From positions 1-58,509 of the forward strand of contig CAYWJT010000009.1 in the NCBI GenBank assembly GCA_964458655.1: a stretch of 58,509 nt of DNA. The letters run 5' to 3'. The stretch comes from CAYWJT01 sp964458655 (GTDB lineage Bacteria; Acidobacteriota; Aminicenantia; Aminicenantales; Saccharicenantaceae). A model generated the notes under the pieces. That model was not told the origin of the DNA and did no database searches. It saw nothing but the letters and a program-made list of their open reading frames with translations. The position numbers and the translations under genes are program-made. Within the stretch, counting starts at the first letter, position 1. Every line of letters begins with the position of its first letter. Positions 53,200 through 58,509 of this stretch are shown in pieces.

Positions 53200-54366
53200 A
53201 TGAGCAAGATCATCTACCTCGACAACGGAGCCACCTCCTATCCCAAGCCCGAGGAAGTCTATGCCTACATGGATTATTTCTACCGGAATTTCGGGGTCAA
53301 CCCGGGCCGCTCCGGCTACGACCTCTGCCTCGAGGCCGGCGAAGTGCTCGAGGGGACTAGGAAGCTCCTGACAGAATTCTTCAACGGCGACGACCCCAAC
53401 CGCCTCTGCTTCACCTACAACTCGACCGACGCCCTGAACCTCATCATTTTCGGCCTGCTCCGGCCCGGCGACCACGCGATCACCACCACCATCGAGCACA
53501 ACTCGGTCCTGCGGCCTCTCTTCCATCTTCACCTGGCCGGGGTCGAGGTCGACCACGTGCCGTTCGACGGCCGCGGCTTCGTCGACCCGGACGAGATACG
53601 TAAACGGTTCAAACCGACGACCAGGCTGGTCGTAGTCAACCACGCTTCCAACGTCATCGGCACCGTCCAGCCGGTCAAAGAGATAGGCCGCTACTGCCGC
53701 GAGGCCGGCATAACCTTCGCCATCGACGCCTCCCAGTCGGCCGGCAAGGTCCCGGTGGACATGAAGGACCAGTTCCTCGACGTCGTGGCCTTCACCGGCC
53801 ACAAATCGCTGCTCGGGCCCACCGGCATCGGCGGCCTGTGCGTCCGGGAGGGCGTCGAGATCCGCATCACGCGCGCCGGGGGAACGGGCGTCAGGTCCGC
53901 GGCCCGCGCCCATCTCGAGGAATATCCCTACCGCATGGAGTACGGGACGCCCAACACGCTGGGCATAGCCGGGCTGAACGCCGGCGTCAAATGGCTCCTC
54001 AAACAGGGAATGGCCGGCGTCCACGCCAACGAGATGAAGCTGACCGCCATGCTCAGGGACGGGTTGGCCGACATACCCGGCGTCGTGATGTATTGCCAGG
54101 ACGACCTGGCCGACCATATCGGGGTCCTGGCCTTCAACATCGAGGGCGTCGAGGCCGGTGACGTCGGCACCATGCTCGACGTCGACCATAACATCGCCAC
54201 CAGGACCGGCCTGCACTGCGCCCCGCTCGTCCATGAGCAGCTGGGCACGGACAAGGTCCACGGCGCCGTCCGCTTCGGTATCGGGCCTTTCAACACGGAA
54301 GAGCATATCATGGCCGCCATTGGCGCGGTGAGGGAGATCGCGGCCTCGCGGGCCAGGAAAAAGTAG
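53200..54366 (+). CDS. Class V aminotransferase-fold cysteine desulfurase-like enzyme
   Basis: 388-residue PLP enzyme of the SufS/CsdA superfamily (the clade often annotated as cysteine desulfurase family protein). IYLDNGATSYPKPEEVYAYM, TIEHNSVLRPL (the EHHAN position, here EHNS), FAIDASQSAGKVPVDMKD, FTGHKSLLGPTGIGGLCV (PLP Lys in GHKS) and ATRTGLHCAPLVHEQLG with the catalytic-type Cys in LHCAP. ATG 53200 follows GGAGGAG. It converges with dsrC only five bases away, which invites a sulfur-relay role: cysteine to enzyme-bound persulfide, then to DsrC. Confidence 0.85.
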   Translation: MSKIIYLDNGATSYPKPEEVYAYMDYFYRNFGVNPGRSGYDLCLEAGEVLEGTRKLLTEFFNGDDPNRLCFTYNSTDALNLIIFGLLRPGDHAITTTIEHNSVLRPLFHLHLAGVEVDHVPFDGRGFVDPDEIRKRFKPTTRLVVVNHASNVIGTVQPVKEIGRYCREAGITFAIDASQSAGKVPVDMKDQFLDVVAFTGHKSLLGPTGIGGLCVREGVEIRITRAGGTGVRSAARAHLEEYPYRMEYGTPNTLGIAGLNAGVKWLLKQGMAGVHANEMKLTAMLRDGLADIPGVVMYCQDDLADHIGVLAFNIEGVEAGDVGTMLDVDHNIATRTGLHCAPLVHEQLGTDKVHGAVRFGIGPFNTEEHIMAAIGAVREIAASRARKK

Positions 54367-54371
54367 TCTTC

Positions 54372-54692
54372 TCAGACGCAGCCGTCGGGTTTGGGCAGGC
54401 CGGCGACCTTGCAGGCGCCCTTGGCCGGCCCGGAGGGGAAAAGCTCGTATATGTGCTTGAGGCTGAAGCCTGTCGTCTGGCACATCTTGCGGACCATGGG
54501 CGCCAGCCCCTTGTCCAGATAGTATTCCCTGATGAACTTGACCACCGCCCAGTGCTCCTCGGTGAGTTCCTCGAGCCCCTCCTCGGCCCGGGCCAGGGCC
54601 AGGGCGACGCGCTCGTCCCACTGCTCCGGATGGGCCAGGAAGCCCTCCTCGTTGAGCTCGACCTTCAGGCCTTCCAATTCTATGAACGGCAT
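54372..54692 (-). CDS. dsrC: DsrC/TusE-family sulfur carrier with both C-terminal cysteines
   Basis: 106-residue sulfur carrier. FLAHPEQWDERVALALARAE and LTEEHWAVVKFIREYYLDKG are typical of the family, and the C-terminal arm reads GPAKGACKVAGLPKPDGCV. Both Cys are present, ten residues apart, as in true DsrC; TusE keeps only the last. Partners such as DsrAB/DsrMKJOP are not in the window. It converges on the cysteine desulfurase-like gene. Confidence 0.9.
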   Translation of the reverse strand: MPFIELEGLKVELNEEGFLAHPEQWDERVALALARAEEGLEELTEEHWAVVKFIREYYLDKGLAPMVRKMCQTTGFSLKHIYELFPSGPAKGACKVAGLPKPDGCV

Positions 54693-54798
54693 TGACTCCT
54701 CCGTGGAGGTTCATTATAGCAGAACGGCGATAAGGGCTGAAAAAAGGCTGCGGAGCGATAGAGGCTGGCCGTCACCCGGCCCTGAGAGCGTCAGCCGC

Positions 54799-56529
54799 TC
54801 AGGACTCGAGCGGCAGAAGCACCGTTACCGTCGTCCCCCGGCCCGGGCTGCTCTTGATATCGATCGTGCCCTTGTGCAGTTCGACCACATGCTTGACAAT
54901 GGACAGGCCGAGGCCGGTGCCGCCGTATTTCCTGGAACGGGATTTGTCGACGACGTAGAACCTCTCGAAAACCCTGGGCAGGTGCTCGGCGTCTATGCCT
55001 ATCCCGGTATCTTGGACCTGGATCATGAGCCGGTCGTCCCGACGCTCCAGGCGGAGCGTCACTCCGCCTTTCTCAGTGTACTTGACGGCGTTGTCGAGCA
55101 GGTTGACCAGCACTTTTTCAAGTTGGAAAGGGTCGGCCTTGAGCCGGGGCAACGGCTCCGGCGCCTCGAGCGTCATAGTCAGCCCTTTCTCTGAGGCGGT
55201 CTTATTGAAAACATCGAGCACGCTCCGGGCCAGAGCGCCCATGTCCACTTCCTCTGTTCTCAGGGCCGGCCGCCTGGCTTCGAGGCTGGAGAGATAGAGC
55301 AGGTCGTCGACTATGGCCATCATGCGGTCGACGTTGCGTTTGATGACATCCAGGTACGGCTTGTTGGCCTCGTCGATGGAAGGCTCCATGGTCTCCACGA
55401 AGCCTTTGACGGCGGCCAGCGGCGTCTTGAGTTCGTGGGAGCAGTTGACCACGAAATCCTTTTTCAGTCTCTCCACATTGCGCAGTTCCGTCAGGTCGTA
55501 GAAAACAGCCAGGAACTTGCCGGCCTGCGCCAGAGGCGAAAGGCTGCAGAGGTAGGCGCGGCCGCCGATTTCCACCTCGGCTGAGGCGGCCTGCCCGGAG
55601 TCCAGGGCTTTCTTGAAGACCTCGGCGAAGCCCGAGCTCCTGATGACTTCGATATAAAGCCTTCCTTCCGTCTTCTCCTCCCCGACCATGGCCCTGAAAG
55701 CCGCGTTGGCCCGGCTGACGCGGCCGGAGCGGTCGAGAATGCAGATGCTTTCCTTGACGGCGGAAATTATTTCCTGGAGTTCGCCCTTCAAAGCCGACTC
55801 AGCCTCGAAAGAGGCGGACAGGTCCCCGGTCATCTTGTTGAAGCTCCTCGCGAGCGTGCCCAGGACGCCGGACCGACGCACGGATACCTTGGCCTTGAGG
55901 TCGCCGGACGCCACCCGCGACGAGGCATCTATGACCTCTCCGATCGGCCCGGCCAGGCCGCCGCTGAAATAGAGGGCCGCGAGGGCCGCCAGGACGACGG
56001 CCAGGACCAGCACCCGGAGCAGGCCGGTCCTCAGCCTGGCGTACATGACCTCGATGTTCTTCATGAACATGCTCAGCCTGAGAACGCCTATTATCCTGCC
56101 ATCTTCCCGCAGCGGCAGGCTCATGTACATCATTTCAGCTTTCAGGGTATCGCTCCGGCGGACGGATGTCTTCTTCTCTCCTTGCAAGGCGGTGAAGATC
56201 TCGGGCCGGTAAAGGTGGTTCTCCATGTCGGAGGGTTCCTTCTCGGAGTCGGCCAGGACGTTGCCTTGGGTGTCTATGACGGTGAACCTTATGCCCGTCT
56301 CACGGCGCAGAGAGGAGACATAGGCCTCGAGCTCCTGTCTGTCGCCTCCGGTCATGATCTCGAGCAGGCGCGCGGTCATGGCCGCTCCCGTATGGTCGAG
56401 ATGGGCCGTTTCCGCCTGGATATAGACCGACCGCATCGTCTTCGGCAGGAACAGGGCCACGGCCGCCGCCACGATCAATATGACGAGAACATGCCCGAGG
56501 AAAACCTTGAAGAACAGCGCTTTTTTCAT
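54799..56529 (-). CDS. PhoR-like membrane sensor histidine kinase
   Basis: 576 residues. An N-terminal helix (FFKVFLGHVLVILIVAAAVA) and a second at about residues 170-190 (VLVLAVVLAALAALYFSGGL) bracket a periplasmic sensor of about 130 residues with a PAS-like fold (GIRFTVIDTQGNVLADS). A HAMP segment follows, then a PAS domain, then the kinase core: FVVNCSHELKTPLAAVKGFV (H-box), LVNLLDNAVKYTEKGG (N-box), VQDTGIGI and GGTGLGLSIVKHV (G boxes). The architecture matches PhoR/PnpS-type phosphate sensors. The partner PhoB is not visible; phoU lies 1.1 kb further, beyond an opposite-strand gene. Confidence 0.92.
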   Translation of the reverse strand: MKKALFFKVFLGHVLVILIVAAAVALFLPKTMRSVYIQAETAHLDHTGAAMTARLLEIMTGGDRQELEAYVSSLRRETGIRFTVIDTQGNVLADSEKEPSDMENHLYRPEIFTALQGEKKTSVRRSDTLKAEMMYMSLPLREDGRIIGVLRLSMFMKNIEVMYARLRTGLLRVLVLAVVLAALAALYFSGGLAGPIGEVIDASSRVASGDLKAKVSVRRSGVLGTLARSFNKMTGDLSASFEAESALKGELQEIISAVKESICILDRSGRVSRANAAFRAMVGEEKTEGRLYIEVIRSSGFAEVFKKALDSGQAASAEVEIGGRAYLCSLSPLAQAGKFLAVFYDLTELRNVERLKKDFVVNCSHELKTPLAAVKGFVETMEPSIDEANKPYLDVIKRNVDRMMAIVDDLLYLSSLEARRPALRTEEVDMGALARSVLDVFNKTASEKGLTMTLEAPEPLPRLKADPFQLEKVLVNLLDNAVKYTEKGGVTLRLERRDDRLMIQVQDTGIGIDAEHLPRVFERFYVVDKSRSRKYGGTGLGLSIVKHVVELHKGTIDIKSSPGRGTTVTVLLPLES

Positions 56530-56803
56530 GTGACGTCCTCAAATGCCCATTATATCGCCCGTTTTCGCGATGCCGACTGCCCGACGGGCGGGTGGAACCG
56601 ACCGAACGCGACGGCCGTGCCAAGAAGAGCCGCCTCACGACCGGCTTCGCCGCTGTCTACCGTCGTCGGTCATATTATCGTTGAAAACCCTTCCCGATTC
56701 CAGCACCAACAAACCGCCGCCCGACGCCTGCCCGAGCCGGGCGTTTGAACTTTCCGGTTGCAGCGGTTATAATTACCGGTAGAGGACGAGAAGGAGAACG
56801 GGG

Positions 56804-57541
56804 ATGAGAATAGCTTTGATGGTTCTCATGGTCCTGGGGTGCGGAGCTTTTTTGGCGGCCTTCGGGGCCCAGAAGCACGAACAGGACACTTTCCAGACGG
56901 GCCGCGGCGAGCTGTCCATGACTTTCCTCGGGCACGGCTCACTGATGATGGACATCGCCGGAAGGGTCATCCAGGTCGACCCCTACGGCGAGGTGGCTGA
57001 TTATTCCAAGCTGCCCAAGGCCGACCTTATCCTCATAACGCACGACCACTACGACCATTTCGACCCGGCGGCCTTCCGGGCCGTGCTTAAGCCCGACACC
57101 GTGGTCATAGCCACCAAGAACTGCACGGGCCGCGTCCCGAACGCGATCATCTTGGGGAACGTCGACTAGCGGGAAGCCCTCGGGCTCAAGATCCAGGCAG
57201 TCCCGGCCTACAACGTCGTCCATAAGAGGCCGGACGGCCTGCCTTTCCATCCGAAAGGCGAAGGCAACGGCTATGTCCTCGACTTCGGCGGCTTCCGCGT
57301 CTACATCGCGGGCGACACCGAGGACATCCAGGAAATGGCGGCGCTCAAGGATATCGACGTGGCCTTCCTGCCGATGAACCTGCCCTACACTATGACGCCG
57401 GAGATGACGGCGCGGGCCGCCCGCCTTTTCAGGCCGAAGGTCCTCTACCCCTACCATTACGGGCAGACAGACACGCGTATTCTGGTCAAACTGCTCGAAG
57501 GGGAAAAAGACATCGAGGTCCGGATAAGGAAGCTCAGCTGA
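56804..57541 (+). pseudogene. MBL-fold metal-dependent hydrolase interrupted by an in-frame TAG
   Basis: The frame encodes a UPF0173-like metallo-beta-lactamase: MTFLGHGSLMMDIAGRVIQV, ITHDHYDHFDPAAF (HxHxDH site), VVIATKNCTGRVPNAIILG, then after a TAG at 57167-57169 the same frame continues with REALGLKIQAVPAYNVVHKR, GLPFHPKGEGNGYVL, VYIAGDTEDI and YPYHYGQTDT, the complete second half with all expected motifs. A single change, for example CAG or GAG to TAG, explains it. The N-terminus has a hydrophobic leader with a possible lipobox VLGC, so the product may be exported. Start ATG 56804 follows AAGGAGAACGGGG. A sequencing error cannot be excluded. Confidence 0.8.
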
Positions 57542-57555
57542 ACGAGCCGCCGGCG

Positions 57556-57571
57556 CCCGGCGCGCGCCGGG
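57556..57571. terminator. Perfect GC palindrome between convergent genes
   Basis: CCCGGCGCGCGCCGGG is a 16-base perfect inverted repeat (7-base arms, CG loop) between the ends of the MBL hydrolase gene and phoU. It could act as a bidirectional transcription barrier, but it has no U tract, so it is a weak call. Confidence 0.3.
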
Positions 57572-57607
57572 AACCGCGCCATTGCTCAGCCTGCGGCTTG
57601 CGGTCCG

Positions 57608-58312
57608 TCAGCGGTTTTCTTTAGTCTTGCCGCCCGACTGTCTGGCTTCATCTATGTGGTGCTTGATGGTCTTGCCCTTGACCATGTAAATGACGTCCTC
57701 GGCGATGTTCGTGGCGTGGTCCGCGATGCGCTCGAGATGCCGGCCGACCAGCATGAGCTCCACGGCCCGGGTGATGGTCGACGGGTCCGAGATCATGAAG
57801 GTCAGCAGTTCCCGGAAGATCTGGTCGTTCAGGCCGTCGACCTCGTCGTCCCGCTTGCAGACATCGCCGGCAAGCTCGTCGTCGTTGTTAATGAAGGACC
57901 GGATCGCGTCCCGGACCATCTGCTGCGATATCTCCGCCATCCGGGGGATGTCGATAAGGGGTTTGAGCTGTGGATACTTCAGGAGCCGGAGCGCCCTCTC
58001 GGCGATGTTGAAAGCAAGGTCGCCGATCCTTTCCAGGTCGCTCGATATCTTCATGGCCGAGGTTATGAAGCGCAGGTCCGCGGCCAGCGGCTGCCTGAGA
58101 GCGAGCAGTCTCAGGCACAGCTCGTCGATCTCGATGTCGAGCATGTTGACGGCGTCCTCTTTCTCCAGGACCTCCTGGGCCAGTTCCTCTTTCCGATCCT
58201 TGAGGCTGAGGACGGCCCGCCCGATCTGCTCTTCGGCCCGGGCGGCCATCTCCAGGAGTTTTTCCTTGAGACCCTGAAGTTCCTCGTCGAACGGCCTTTC
58301 CATTTTTGACAT
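57608..58312 (-). CDS. phoU: PhoU, phosphate transport regulator
   Basis: 234 residues in two PhoU helical bundles. PhoU couples the Pst phosphate transporter to PhoR signalling. RPFDEELQGLKEKLLEMAAR, LRFITSAMKISSDLERIGDLAFNIAE (metal-binding E/D-x-x-x-D repeat, shown as ISSDLERIGDLAFNIAE), and the second copy RHLERIADHATNIAEDVIYM are the family signature. ATG 58312 has GGAGG eight bases upstream. In most bacteria phoU follows pstSCAB, which would lie beyond the window edge. Confidence 0.95.
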   Translation of the reverse strand: MSKMERPFDEELQGLKEKLLEMAARAEEQIGRAVLSLKDRKEELAQEVLEKEDAVNMLDIEIDELCLRLLALRQPLAADLRFITSAMKISSDLERIGDLAFNIAERALRLLKYPQLKPLIDIPRMAEISQQMVRDAIRSFINNDDELAGDVCKRDDEVDGLNDQIFRELLTFMISDPSTITRAVELMLVGRHLERIADHATNIAEDVIYMVKGKTIKHHIDEARQSGGKTKENR

Positions 58313-58452
58313 CCTTGCGCCTCCCGGGCCGCCCGGTGTCTCCGGATCCGGCGTTTTCGCCGCGGCCCGACACAGAGTTTAGCTTTTTTCCGGCGCGGGA
58401 ATCAAGGCCGGGGGACCATCCTTCCGCCCCCCAACCCGAAAACGCCCCTGGG

Positions 58453-58509
58453 GTTATGAGCTCGTTCAGATACATAGGTGACACGATGGGCTATGATAGG
58501 TGCCGCCAT
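58453..58509. other. Window edge, possible mobile-element end
   Basis: The last 57 bases contain ATAGGTGAC (58474-58482) and ATAGGTGCC (58496-58504) as short direct repeats 22 bases apart, after GTTATGAGCTCGTTCAGATA. Repeated short boxes near a boundary are a common feature of insertion-sequence ends; the rest of any element would be outside. No coding sequence can be assigned to the last 190 bases. Confidence 0.25.

Noticed and set aside
56804..57541. Pyrrolysine or selenocysteine-type recoding of the TAG
   Set aside because: No supporting element, no pyl genes in the window, and the family is not known to use it. A mutation or error is simpler.

Overview
The window is a GC-rich, gene-dense bacterial chromosome segment with short intergenic gaps and many stop/start overlaps. 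The gene mix is secreted M1 and M14 peptidases, a very large BNR/sortilin-type repeat protein, a DUF5703-type glycosidase, a RACo-like corrinoid activator, DsrC, a split lysine-degradation pair and a giant PAS/GAF/HD-GYP sensor. This resembles Acidobacteriota/Aminicenantes-type genomes, probably a metagenome-derived contig. That placement is inferred from gene content and style, not from a marker tree. No phage, complete transposon or CRISPR array is visible.

Layout. 1-3.1 kb: the 3' part of a glycosidase gene facing glgA. 3.2-10.1 kb (+): Nudix hydrolase, RlmI-type methyltransferase, an intergenic repeat element, a small membrane protein, an M1 peptidase, a membrane protein and a beta-CASP RNase-like enzyme. 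10.1-12.8 kb (-): RACo-like activator coupled to a homocysteine methyltransferase. 13-16.1 kb (+): secreted BNR-repeat protein. 16.1-18.5 kb: parA-parB inside AT-rich flanks that share repeated motifs. 18.5-24.1 kb: 1891-residue PAS/GAF/HD-GYP protein. 24.2-29.5 kb (-): tRNA-Leu, trigger factor, Lon and Rho. 29.8-31.6 kb (-): degenerate HtrA-like domain plus TPRs. 32-34 kb (+): DUF2085 protein, a membrane protein and a diacylglycerol kinase. 34-38.5 kb (-): pilT-alaS-lytic transglycosylase. 38.7-44.9 kb (-): hrcA-grpE-dnaK-dnaJ-rsmE-protein kinase. 45.1-47.8 kb (-): LKR and SDH halves of the saccharopine pathway. 47.9-52.5 kb (+): cysS, yraN and an M14 peptidase. 52.5-54.7 kb: folK, a cysteine desulfurase-like enzyme and dsrC. 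54.8-58.3 kb: PhoR-like kinase, an MBL hydrolase broken by an in-frame stop, and phoU.

How the genes fit together. Three stretches concern protein quality control: tig-lon, hrcA-grpE-dnaK-dnaJ, and the secreted peptidases. The chaperone operon is led by a near-consensus promoter with a palindrome abutting the -35 box, no CIRCE element is visible, and its DnaK lacks the helical lid. Lysine would be degraded to glutamate and aminoadipate semialdehyde by two adjacent single-domain enzymes matching the halves of eukaryotic AASS. The RACo/homocysteine methyltransferase pair suggests a B12-dependent methyl-transfer system. The parAB island is the best candidate in the window for a chromosome organisation locus (origin or centromere).

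Most calls rest on recognisable motifs in the translated sequence. Promoters, operators and the origin hypothesis come from pattern reading alone.
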